Below, piece by piece: positions 54,193 to 61,604 of a DNA stretch of 64,000 nucleotides. The position numbers were made by a program, and so were the translations under genes. How positions within the stretch are numbered: the stretch's first letter is position 1; each line of letters begins with the position of its first letter. This DNA is from an uncultured Halomonas sp. (GTDB taxonomy: Bacteria; Pseudomonadota; Gammaproteobacteria; Pseudomonadales; Halomonadaceae): positions 1-64,000 of the forward strand of contig NZ_CANMVL010000012.1 of NCBI RefSeq assembly GCF_947501415.1, read 5' to 3'. The notes below the pieces were generated by a model that was not told where the DNA came from, made no database searches, and was given only the letters and a program-made list of their open reading frames with translations.

Positions 54193-54209
54193 TGGCATGA
54201 GGATTGCTT
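54193..54209 (+). promoter_or_regulatory. sigma-54 (RpoN) -24/-12 promoter
   Basis: TGGCATGAGGATTGCTT matches the consensus TGGCACG-N4-TTGCW except for T in place of C. The invariant GG and GC dinucleotides are exactly 12 bases apart. Transcription would start near 54220, about 100 bases before the Gly-rich gene. Confidence 0.75.
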
Positions 54210-54321
54210 GGTATTTACCGACTACGAACTCGAGCGTCATTCAAGGGACCGGGAATAAGCGAGTCAAATAGGTGGCGCAGGTTCGTAGGCTGCAGCAGCA
54301 ATAACAAATGGAGACATGATC

Positions 54322-55521
54322 ATGAAAAAGCATCTTGTACTCGCAGGTACGCCTCTACTGGCCTTGGTAATGGCCATTTCTACGGCGCATGCCAACCCAA
54401 CCGCAACCTTCTCCGATGGAGCCGATCAGGATGTGACCTCCACCGCTACCGCTGTGGGAGGCTCTAGCGGTAGTTCTACAGGAGGAGCAGGACTCGGCTT
54501 TGGTGCAGGTGGTGCTGGTACCGGCGGTAGCGCCGATGGTGGTGATGATAACTCCGGAGGCCTGCTCGGCCTCGGCGGAGGTGGTGGTAATGGTGGCACC
54601 GGTGGCGCAGGCTCAGGTGCTTATGGCAGCGGCTCCGGCACGGGCGGCATGGGCGGCTCTACCGGCCGTGGTGGCGACGCCTGGGCCATGAGCGAGTCCT
54701 ACAACACTTCCACCAGTGTGATCTCTCGCCAGGATATGACGTCCACTGTCACTGGAGCCCGCATCAATATCAATGGTGGTGCTGGTGCTACCGGTGCTGC
54801 CGGTGGTGCCGGTGGTGCGGCATTCTCCCTTAACGTCGGGGTGGGTGTCGGCGGTAATGGTGGAGCTGGAAATGGCGCACAAGGTGGCAGCGCCGGATCG
54901 CTGGGCCTTGGCGCCGGGGTGGGCGGTGATGGTACTGGTACGGGTACTGGTACCGGGACTGGTGCCGGCCTCGGCTTGGGCGCCGGCGGTAGTGCGGATG
55001 CTGGCAGTGGTGCGCTCTCCGCTTCCAATGCCGACAATGACCAGAACGGCGATGGCGGCTCAGGCGGCTTCCTCGCTCCTGGCGGTGCAGGTGGTTCACA
55101 GAATGCCAACTCCACGGCCGGCGCCACTTCAGGGGCCACAGCCGGCACTGGAGGTGCAGGTAGCGGCACCGGCACCGGTAGCGGTAGCGGTACCGGCACT
55201 GGTTCTGGTGCTGGTGGCGACGGCAGCGGTACCGGCTGGGCTAGCGCAGTGGCTGGCGAAGGCGGCGACGGCTACGGTGGCGGTGGCGGTGGAGGCAGTG
55301 CTGCCACAGGTGATGCCTACGCTTATGCAGGTGGTGGCGGTGCTGGCGGCAACGGTGGTAACGGTGGTGCGGCGTTCCTGAGCACTGGCGCGGCCAACGT
55401 CTCCGTGGGAAGCGGGGTGTTCGGTGGCATCAACAACATGAACGTATCCACCGGCCTCTATAACTCCCAGTTGTCCGGTACCAGTGTGGCGGCTCACAGC
55501 AACGTGAGTATCGGCAACTGA
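54322..55521 (+). CDS. secreted Gly-rich silk-like protein, candidate surface-fibre subunit
   Basis: A 399-residue protein with a clear signal peptide (MKKHLVLAGTPLLALVMAIS, ending AHA at about 24). The mature chain is dominated by Gly with Ala, Ser, Thr and Asn. It has runs such as GTGTGTGTGAGLGLG and GSGTGTGSGSGTGTG, no cysteine and few charges. Non-repetitive patches remain at the start (TATFSDGADQDVTSTATAV), at 115-160 (NTSTSVISRQDMTSTVTGA) and at the C-terminus (GVFGGINNMNVSTG, then AHSNVSIGN), whose Asn/Ser/Val pattern suits beta stacking. ATG 54322 follows GGAG by 8 bases. First gene behind a sigma-54 promoter; likely the abundant fibre component. No family recognised. Confidence 0.8.
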   Translation: MKKHLVLAGTPLLALVMAISTAHANPTATFSDGADQDVTSTATAVGGSSGSSTGGAGLGFGAGGAGTGGSADGGDDNSGGLLGLGGGGGNGGTGGAGSGAYGSGSGTGGMGGSTGRGGDAWAMSESYNTSTSVISRQDMTSTVTGARININGGAGATGAAGGAGGAAFSLNVGVGVGGNGGAGNGAQGGSAGSLGLGAGVGGDGTGTGTGTGTGAGLGLGAGGSADAGSGALSASNADNDQNGDGGSGGFLAPGGAGGSQNANSTAGATSGATAGTGGAGSGTGTGSGSGTGTGSGAGGDGSGTGWASAVAGEGGDGYGGGGGGGSAATGDAYAYAGGGGAGGNGGNGGAAFLSTGAANVSVGSGVFGGINNMNVSTGLYNSQLSGTSVAAHSNVSIGN

Positions 55522-55559
55522 TCCGGAGCGCATGACGCGCTGCAACGACGCAACAATCG

Positions 55560-55589
55560 GGAGCCGGTGGAGCAATATCCACTGGCTCC
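55560..55589 (+). other. stem-loop after the Gly-rich gene
   Basis: GGAGCCGGTGGA and TCCACTGGCTCC pair over 12 bp (one G-T) around GCAATA, 38 bases past the stop and before the next gene. No T-tract follows. It probably protects the first cistron or limits read-through, giving a molar excess of the Gly-rich protein. Confidence 0.6.
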
Positions 55590-55631
55590 TTGATGAAACG
55601 TCCCTAGGGATGGAGTTCGGGAGGTCACGCC

Positions 55632-56135
55632 ATGAATAATAAAGCGGTTGGTTCATGCTCTGGCATGGGACGTCATCGCCACACGGCGACGGTGTCCCTT
55701 TTGCTGGCGGCGGTGCTGTCGGTAGGCACCTCGAGCAGCCTGGCGGAGACAGGCACAAACCTGTATCAGGAAGTTTCCATGTTCGCTGCGGGAGTCAGTG
55801 AGAGTCCGACAGAGGGCATAGAGGGCATAGAGGGCATAGAGGGCATAGAGGGCTTTGGGGCCATGGAGCATATGGATCTTGCGACGATGGAGCAAGCCAG
55901 GGCTCGAGAAGGACAGAGAATTGTCAACGTCAATACGGTCAAGAGCGTTCAGAAGATGAAGGCGTCGGTGAACGATACCTCCTTCGATATCGGGGGCAAC
56001 ATGGTGTCGGGAAATATCACCTTCGCGCGAGATGCACTGGGTAGCTATAGCGGTACCGGTATCTTCAGCGCCGTGACTGGCAGCGGAAACTCTATCAACA
56101 ATGCGGTGGGAATCAGCGTGTTTATCGCGAACTGA
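55632..56135 (+). CDS. exported protein with Glu-Gly-Ile repeat, putative minor fibre subunit
   Basis: A 167-residue protein with signal peptide (ATVSLLLAAVLSVGTSSSLAE). A short in-frame repeat of EGI (four copies then EGF) sits at about residues 61-75. The C-terminal part (about 118-167) reads FDIGGNMVSGNITFARDALG then IFSAVTGSGNSINNAVGISVF, an Asn/Gly/Ser-rich alternating pattern that resembles curlin-like or FapB/C-like fibre segments and, loosely, the C-terminus of the Gly-rich protein. GGGAGG precedes the ATG. Role inferred from context. Confidence 0.7.
   Translation: MNNKAVGSCSGMGRHRHTATVSLLLAAVLSVGTSSSLAETGTNLYQEVSMFAAGVSESPTEGIEGIEGIEGIEGFGAMEHMDLATMEQARAREGQRIVNVNTVKSVQKMKASVNDTSFDIGGNMVSGNITFARDALGSYSGTGIFSAVTGSGNSINNAVGISVFIAN
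55812..55856 (+). repeat. 9-bp tandem repeat inside a coding region
   Basis: Four exact copies of GAGGGCATA (55812-55847) followed by a diverged GAGGGCTTT. Each unit encodes Glu-Gly-Ile and keeps frame, so copy number can change without inactivating the gene. Confidence 0.85.
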
Positions 56136-56183
56136 CGCGATACATGTTCGCGATATAACACGTCCACCAAGAGATGATTCGCC

Positions 56184-56888
56184 ATGAACGTGTTTCAGAG
56201 TCTTTGCTGTGGCATGGCATCACTGCTGCTCACCCTGGGGAGTCTGGAGGCCATCGCAGGCCAGGTCACCATTGCCAATCGATTTGGCAACTTTCAGGTC
56301 GAGGCCAAGAGCCTACAGGAGAAAGGCTGGGACAGGGTGGTTCGGCAAGAGTACGACTTCAGTTGCGGGTCGGCCGCGGTGGCGACGCTGCTGACCTACC
56401 ACTATCAGCGTGACACCACCGAGGCCGAGGTCTTCGAGACCATGATTCGAGCTGGTGACGCCGAGAAGATTCAGAGATATGGGTTTTCCATGCTCGATAT
56501 GAAGCGCTACCTGGATGGCAGTGGGCTCAATGCTGACGGGTTCCGGATCTCGCTGGATGACTTCATTCGCATCGGTGTTCCGGCCATCACCATGGTCAAC
56601 ACCGGTGGCTACAAGCACTTCGTCGTCGTCAAGGGAATCGATGCCGACAGTATTCTGGTGGGAGACCCCGCCGCCGGCACCCTGGTGGTGCCCCGCGAGC
56701 AGTTCGAACAGCTGTGGAGTGGCACGGTCCTCGGTGCACGTGCCGAGATTGAGGTGGCCCGCCAGCACTTCAACCATGATCAGGACTGGGCCGTTCGGCC
56801 TGAATCTCCGCTCTCAAGAGGCGTGAACCGTTCGAGCGTCGGTGCCAGCCTGCTGACCCTGCCCGCCTACAACGAACTGGGTCGGTGA
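56184..56888 (+). CDS. C39-family (papain-fold) peptidase, FapD-like
   Basis: A 234-residue exported protein (signal peptide about 1-26, SLEAIAG). The C39 core shows the catalytic Cys in YDFSCGSAAVATLLTYHY (about residue 59), with the preceding Gln/Glu region, and the His/Asp of HFVVVKGIDADSILVGDP (about 151-168). Stand-alone C39 proteins are found in the Fap amyloid operon (FapD), where one is needed for fibre export; others trim double-Gly leaders. No ABC transporter is fused or adjacent. Third gene of the sigma-54 operon. Confidence 0.82.
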   Translation: MNVFQSLCCGMASLLLTLGSLEAIAGQVTIANRFGNFQVEAKSLQEKGWDRVVRQEYDFSCGSAAVATLLTYHYQRDTTEAEVFETMIRAGDAEKIQRYGFSMLDMKRYLDGSGLNADGFRISLDDFIRIGVPAITMVNTGGYKHFVVVKGIDADSILVGDPAAGTLVVPREQFEQLWSGTVLGARAEIEVARQHFNHDQDWAVRPESPLSRGVNRSSVGASLLTLPAYNELGR

Positions 56889-56903
56889 TAAGGAGATAAC
56901 ACG

Positions 56904-57617
56904 ATGAATTCTCAGACTTTTCGACAAGGTACGGCAAGTCGGCTTGGGTGGGGATGTGCGGCTGCGCTATTCCTGACGGCGGGCTCTCAGGCTGCAACGC
57001 TTTCTACTGAGGTGCTGGCCGAGGCTCCTGCGATGGCCACCTATCAGTATTACGAACCTGCCTCGGTTCAAAACGTGGACAGGCTCTATGCCGAGGTATC
57101 GCGCTCTCGTGGCGCTCAGGACGGATTTTACCGCGGTACCGTGATTGCGGATGAGGAAATGGGCCAGATGCGTGCCGGATTCAACATCGGGGGGCTCGAC
57201 GCGGACTTCGGCGCTCGGCTGCAGACAATGATCGACGACAGGGTCGAACTGGTTTCTGTGGTTAATTTCACTCAGGCAGGCCCCAGTATCGTATCACAGA
57301 CCCTGCGTGACTCTGGCGGAGTGGCGGCCCAGGTCGGTTCCGGCACACTATCTGTGACCGAGCTGACACCAGGTGGCGTGGATCTCACGGGCCTCGCCGA
57401 CTTTTCGGGTGTTGCCTTGAACGATAGCAAGGGTTTTACCACTGCTTTGCATAATATCACCAGGGGGGCCATCGTCAGCGGCGTGGTCAGCAATGCATCG
57501 AACCGGAACATTCAACAGAGAATCGATATCAGTGTTCGACTCAACAACATCGGTGCCCTGGATGCGGCTAGAAAACGGGCTGCGATTCTGGATTCATTCT
57601 CCGGTATTCTACGCTGA
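56904..57617 (+). CDS. exported protein of unknown family, putative fibre-associated subunit
   Basis: A 237-residue protein with an N-terminal signal (GCAAALFLTAGSQAATLS) and a mature chain rich in Ser, Gly, Asn, Val and Thr. The second half (VGSGTLSVTELTPGG then FSGVALNDSKGFTTALHNITRGAIVSGVVSNASN, in blocks) and the end IQQRIDISVRLNNIG alternate polar and hydrophobic residues, compatible with a beta-rich surface protein. No cysteine is seen in the mature part. AAGGAGATAA precedes the ATG. Last gene of the operon; perhaps an adaptor or minor subunit. Not recognised. Confidence 0.65.
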   Translation: MNSQTFRQGTASRLGWGCAAALFLTAGSQAATLSTEVLAEAPAMATYQYYEPASVQNVDRLYAEVSRSRGAQDGFYRGTVIADEEMGQMRAGFNIGGLDADFGARLQTMIDDRVELVSVVNFTQAGPSIVSQTLRDSGGVAAQVGSGTLSVTELTPGGVDLTGLADFSGVALNDSKGFTTALHNITRGAIVSGVVSNASNRNIQQRIDISVRLNNIGALDAARKRAAILDSFSGILR

Positions 57618-57660
57618 CACCGAATTTTCCACCGTTCCCGCATCGATCATTGCCTTAACC

Positions 57661-57701
57661 ATAAACCATAAACCATAAACCATAAACCATAAACCATAAC
57701 C
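57661..57701 (+). repeat. heptamer tandem repeat ATAAACC
   Basis: Five perfect ATAAACC units (57661-57695) followed by a shortened ATAACC, just before the terminator stem. Noncoding, A-rich and likely prone to slippage. Confidence 0.85.
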
Positions 57702-57746
57702 ATAAAAGAGTGAGGCTGCCTGTAAATGGCAGCCTCACTCTTTTAT
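57702..57746. terminator. bidirectional terminator with perfect 19-bp stem
   Basis: Bases 57702-57720 and 57728-57746 are exactly complementary (19 bp) around TGTAAAT. AAAA/TTTT ends lie on both sides, so it can terminate transcripts from both strands, separating the fibre operon from the convergent barrel gene. Confidence 0.9.
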
Positions 57747-57808
57747 ACCTGTTACGTATTTTCGGTCTCTAGTATCTGGTCTCTTGGGGACGTGCCACAA
57801 GCGTCAGC

Positions 57809-58909
57809 CTAGAAAACGTTCATGCCGATAGGCATGCGAAAGGTTAAGGTGGTGTCCGGGGCGTCCTCGGTGATACCAAGCTCGAGCCCAACATTGATAT
57901 TGACATCGGAATTTAACGAGTAATTCCAGCCCAGCAGGAGAGAGCCAACGTTCAATGTCTGCGACTGTACCGAGGTGGTGGTACCAGTGTCGACATTGAC
58001 ATAGTCTGTCTTGGTCTTGCCGATAAAGTCGTTCTTGTAGCCTAGGGTAAAGGAGGTGCGCGGGTTGATCGAGTACGCCATGCCGAAGCTGAGACGTACG
58101 GCATCGCCCGGATCGACGTCGCCGACAACGACATTAAGTGGGTCTTCATTAGCATCAAGGCCAGATAGGCTCTGATTCACACTATCTTCCAGGTGAAAGA
58201 CATACCCCAGGTTGGCAAAGTAGACCGCCGGTGCCGAGGGCAGTAGCATGGTGATGCTTGGCTCGATCGAGTGGAAGCCCGTGCCGGTCGAGAGTTCCAG
58301 TGGGTTACCTTCGCTATTGCGGTCGATATCGAAGGGCCCATTGCCGGTGGTGGTCTTGTAGCGCAGGTTGCCGATAAAGAAGGGCATGCCGTTCTGCCCA
58401 CGGTTCAGCTGATAGTGGGCGGCCAGTTCGATATCCCCCAGGCTGTCGCCGGAGAGCTCCCGCTCGATATCAAATTTATCGCCTTCAGCTCTATCGATGG
58501 GAACACTTATTCTCTCGTTTTCGTCTCGATAGACGTAGGGCACTTTCATCTCGAGCTCCAGACGATCGGTAACACCTAGACGGCCGGTCAGCGAGGCGGT
58601 GTAATTGTCGCGATCGACGTCCTGAGCCGTGAACACTCCGATCAGCAGTGTGCTGAGCACACTGACCCCTTCGAAGGTCATTCGGTTAATGCTCTCGTGG
58701 GAGTACTGGAACTCCGGCTCGAGTATCAGGCGTCCACGTGGGGTTAGTACACCACCATACTCCGCTATGGACTGCACATTGAACTGTGGCTCGCGCTCCG
58801 GCGGTTGCTGGCCGACAGGCTGAACAGCCTCCTGAGCCAACAGAGGTGACGCACTGATAAACAGGAGGGGGGTTGTGACGCCGATTAGTACACGCTGATA
58901 TGGTGTCAT
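57809..58909 (-). CDS. outer-membrane beta-barrel protein, putative FapF-like exporter
   Basis: A 366-residue protein with a signal peptide (LIGVTTPLLFISASPLLAQE). A short proline-rich stretch (VQPVGQQPPEREPQF) precedes a long series of amphipathic strands (LEPEFQYSHESINRM, TASLTGRLGVTDRLELEMKVPY in blocks, NVGLELGITEDAPDTTLTFRMPIGMNVF in blocks) ending in Phe, the usual outer-membrane sorting signal. It follows the sigma-54 activator by 21 bp on the same strand and is probably co-transcribed with it. By context it may be the pore for the secreted proteins, as FapF is for Pseudomonas amyloid; general transporter-type barrels are the alternative. Confidence 0.78.
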   Translation of the reverse strand: MTPYQRVLIGVTTPLLFISASPLLAQEAVQPVGQQPPEREPQFNVQSIAEYGGVLTPRGRLILEPEFQYSHESINRMTFEGVSVLSTLLIGVFTAQDVDRDNYTASLTGRLGVTDRLELEMKVPYVYRDENERISVPIDRAEGDKFDIERELSGDSLGDIELAAHYQLNRGQNGMPFFIGNLRYKTTTGNGPFDIDRNSEGNPLELSTGTGFHSIEPSITMLLPSAPAVYFANLGYVFHLEDSVNQSLSGLDANEDPLNVVVGDVDPGDAVRLSFGMAYSINPRTSFTLGYKNDFIGKTKTDYVNVDTGTTTSVQSQTLNVGSLLLGWNYSLNSDVNINVGLELGITEDAPDTTLTFRMPIGMNVF

Positions 58910-58930
58910 GAGTGCATTTCCTGTGGTGAG

Positions 58931-60301
58931 TTACGCTCGGCTATCGAGCGGTCGAGGAACGCAGTGCTTGTCTATCAGGCGGTACAGGGTCGCTCGAGAG
59001 ATGCCGAGATCCTGTGCAGCGTGCAGCGCATGGTTCCTGTTGCGAGCCAGCGCGGCAGTAACGGCCTCGCGCTCCGCGCAGTTTCGAATATCCTCCAGTG
59101 AAGGGCGAGCTCTGACGACGTCCTTGCGTCTTTCCAGTCCGAGGTCATCAGGCGTGATAAGGCGCTCTTCACACATCACCATGGCGCGTCGCACTCGGTT
59201 TAAAAGCTCTCGCACATTGCCTGGCCAGGGGTGTTGGCGCATGGTAACAAGACTGTCATGGTTGAAGCCGCGTACTCGGCATGATGTCTCGGCGCGAAAC
59301 TTCTGGAAGTAGTGCAAGGCCAGGGCCTCGATATCTTCTGGTCTTTCGCGTAGGGGTGGCGTTCTGGCCTGCAGAACGTTTATGCGATGATACAGGTCCT
59401 CACGGAAGTCACCCGACTCTATGGCATTTTCCAGGTCGACATGGGTCGCGGCGAGTACCCTGACATCCACCGATATCTCACGCAGGCTGCCGAGACGCTG
59501 GATACGATGATCTTCCAGGAATCGTAGCAGGTGTACCTGCAACTCCATGGGCAGATCGCCAATTTCGTCGAGAAACAGGGTGCCTCCCGATGCCGATTCG
59601 ATGATACCGACCTTGCTCTTTCCTGCACCGGTGAAAGCACCTTTCTCATGTCCGAAAAGTTCAGTCTGGATTAGGCCAGCAGGCAAGGCGCCACAGTTGA
59701 TGGCGTTGAAGGGACCTTCACGTCTGGTGGAGTGATCGTGAATCAGTCTTGCCGTCAGCTCCTTGCCCGTACCAGACTCGCCGGTAATCAGTACCGGTGC
59801 ATCCACGAGGGCAATTTTCTCGATATCCTTAAGTAATTTCTCGATAGCATGGGAATTGCCGATCATCTCAATCTTTCGGCCAGGATCGGGAGGTGAGTGG
59901 CCGGTCCCGAAATGCGTCGCAAGCAATTCCGAAATGGTGAGTGTGCTCTCCAGCACATAATTGGCTTCTTCGGGATTCAAGGGAAGGGTGATACAGGCAT
60001 GACAGTGCCTGGCGATGAAAGCACGCGTCTCGTACTCCTGAAGACTGTCAACAGTTAATAGTGCAACCCAGAGAGTGCTTGTTGACAGGCTGAGGAGCTT
60101 TTCCAGTTCAAGCGAGGACCAGGTGTGGGACGACTCCAGTAGAATGATACCAATTGGAATCGGTGCTGAAAGAAGAAGCTTCTCTGCCTCTATCAGGCAG
60201 CTGGTACGTTGAAACTGCCATGCATACTGTTTTAGCGACAGCGCTGTGCTTGCTGTCAAACGTTGATCACCTATCATTAGAACATAGCGTGATTTGTCCA
60301 T
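58931..60301 (-). CDS. sigma-54-dependent activator with receiver-like N-terminus (VpsR/FleQ-like)
   Basis: About 456 residues. The N-terminal 125 residues look receiver-like but lack a clear phospho-Asp. The AAA+ domain (about 145-385) has Walker A GESGTGKE, an intact GAFTGA loop for sigma-54 contact, Walker B GGTLFLDEIGDLP and the Arg-rich FREDLYHRINV segment. A Fis-type HTH ends the protein (ALHAAQDLGISRATLYRLIDK). It is the natural partner of the sigma-54 promoter at 54193. The start could be 60301 or 60304 (ATGATG); AAGGG lies just upstream. Confidence 0.9.
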   Translation of the reverse strand: MDKSRYVLMIGDQRLTASTALSLKQYAWQFQRTSCLIEAEKLLLSAPIPIGIILLESSHTWSSLELEKLLSLSTSTLWVALLTVDSLQEYETRAFIARHCHACITLPLNPEEANYVLESTLTISELLATHFGTGHSPPDPGRKIEMIGNSHAIEKLLKDIEKIALVDAPVLITGESGTGKELTARLIHDHSTRREGPFNAINCGALPAGLIQTELFGHEKGAFTGAGKSKVGIIESASGGTLFLDEIGDLPMELQVHLLRFLEDHRIQRLGSLREISVDVRVLAATHVDLENAIESGDFREDLYHRINVLQARTPPLRERPEDIEALALHYFQKFRAETSCRVRGFNHDSLVTMRQHPWPGNVRELLNRVRRAMVMCEERLITPDDLGLERRKDVVRARPSLEDIRNCAEREAVTAALARNRNHALHAAQDLGISRATLYRLIDKHCVPRPLDSRA

Positions 60302-60758
60302 CATCACCCTTCAAGCTTTCGCTTGTTATTTGATAACGACCGACGCGTCTCGTCGGTTCTGCTGATCATGCTGGCCTCGAGCTCTTCTTACGGGTGTTGA
60401 ACACTCCATACAGGCCCTGAACTCTTGATGCTCAAGTTCATGATGCTCAGCGCTTGCCTCGCTACCACAAGTGTCTCTATCTGGCGTCATTAACCTGACT
60501 GTGATGAAGACGGTGTCATTGGAATCTTAGGATAGGGGAAGTGTTGGTGGTAGATTGATTTTTGTAAAGGTTGAGGTTTAAAAGGTTGCTTTGTGTGTTT
60601 TCGTCGACAAGATGCGTTATCCAGGCTTGCGATGCTGCCTGCCCCTCCTCGACCAAGTGTTGGCCACGACCCTGACCGCCTCGGTGCATGTCTCCGATTA
60701 TCAGCGTTGGCTGACGGACTCCATTGAGCGTAGCCAATGCTCGAGGTCACTGCTCAAT
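60302..60758. promoter_or_regulatory. 457-bp intergenic region upstream of the sigma-54 activator, two palindromes
   Basis: GTTAT-TTG-ATAAC (60325-60337) and ACCGACG-N5-CGTCGGT (60339-60357) are perfect inverted repeats 24-56 bases before the activator start, well placed as autoregulatory or repressor sites. The rest (60360-60758) holds no gene I can support; a 69-codon + frame at 60591 has no ribosome site or recognisable product. Confidence 0.45.
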
Positions 60759-61520
60759 TCAGTTGCTGATGGTAGGAAATGGCGACTGTTGGTCATGTGA
60801 CTGCATGGCCAGCTGCCGGTCCTGATCGCGGTTGCAGTCGAGGTAGGTCGAGCTCGCCAGCCACTCCGGGTCGGGATAGTAGGCGAACAGGTACTGCTCC
60901 TCCTTGAGGCTGTCGATCAGCGGGTAGGTGATCTCCTGACGAACGGCCGGGCATCCCAGGCTGCGGCCCAGGCGGCCGGTCTGTTCGATAAAGGACTCGC
61001 TGACATAGTCGGCGCCGTGCATCACGATGGCGCGATCGAAGGCCAGGTGGTTGACGCCGGGCTCGAGGCCCTCGAGGCGTAGCGAATAGCCGTTGCGTCC
61101 GTAGTAGGTGTTCATGGTGCGAAACAGCCCGAGACTCGACTGGTGGCTCTCCGGTGTATTCGAGAAGCGTGAGGCCAGGGCATCACCGGAGCCGCGGCCA
61201 TGGGAGACGAGCTCCTCGAAGAGCAGTGTCTTTCGATGCAGGTCGAAGACCCACAGGCGGGGTTCGCTGGAGGGCCGGGAGTAATCGATCACTGCCAGGC
61301 GCTCGGCATCAGGGTCGGCGCATGACAGGGCGTTGGCGGCCAGCGTGAGCACCTCGCGGCTGGCGTTCGGTGCCAGGCGAGTCAGAGTTCGAGTCAGGGG
61401 TTCGCCATCCAGCATCCTGGGGCCAAGAGCCTGGGCGGTGGTGGGGGCGGCAAGAGCGCAGGCACTGGCTGTCAGACTGGTTGCACAGAGCAGCCAGGCG
61501 GCAAGGGTTGATCGCATCAT
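60759..61520 (-). CDS. YkuD_2-type murein L,D-transpeptidase catalytic-domain protein
   Basis: About 253 residues with a signal peptide (LAAWLLCATSLTASACALAAP). The catalytic region has HGADYVSESFIEQTG followed by GRSLGCPAVRQE, where the S-x-GC Cys is the expected nucleophile. Earlier blocks LAVIDYSRPSSEPRLWVFDL and NTPESHQSSLGLFRT fit the PF13645-like group. It would act on peptidoglycan in the periplasm. The start is 61520 or 61517, with a weak ribosome site. Divergent from a second L,D-transpeptidase. Confidence 0.8.
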   Translation of the reverse strand: MMRSTLAAWLLCATSLTASACALAAPTTAQALGPRMLDGEPLTRTLTRLAPNASREVLTLAANALSCADPDAERLAVIDYSRPSSEPRLWVFDLHRKTLLFEELVSHGRGSGDALASRFSNTPESHQSSLGLFRTMNTYYGRNGYSLRLEGLEPGVNHLAFDRAIVMHGADYVSESFIEQTGRLGRSLGCPAVRQEITYPLIDSLKEEQYLFAYYPDPEWLASSTYLDCNRDQDRQLAMQSHDQQSPFPTISN

Positions 61521-61604
61521 CACTTCGACTCTCTTGGTTTCTCGCTATGATGTAAGGGCGAGAAGGGTTCATCAAGTTAGCAATAAACGATACTGGGGGT
61601 GAAC

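Larger units (their letters stand above)
53694..54321. other. 628-bp AT-richer intergenic region upstream of the surface-fibre operon
   Basis: This gap has no convincing gene. It contains the patatin promoter side, an AT-rich core (53870-54180), an inverted repeat that looks like an activator site and a sigma-54 promoter (listed separately). Its length and composition suit a regulated operon with a distant activator site. I saw no IHF site I could call with confidence. Confidence 0.6.

Noticed and set aside
54699..55199. Pro/Ala-rich open frame on the minus strand
   Set aside because: Complement of the Gly-rich coding repeat (GGN read backwards gives Pro-rich); no signals of its own.
57661..57701. 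CRISPR-like repeats
   Set aside because: The units are 7 bp with no spacers; it is a simple tandem repeat. No other CRISPR pattern or cas gene is present.
60591..60800. 69-codon + frame that could be a transposase or integrase remnant
   Set aside because: No catalytic motif, no inverted repeats, no ribosome site, and it overlaps the end of the L,D-transpeptidase gene.
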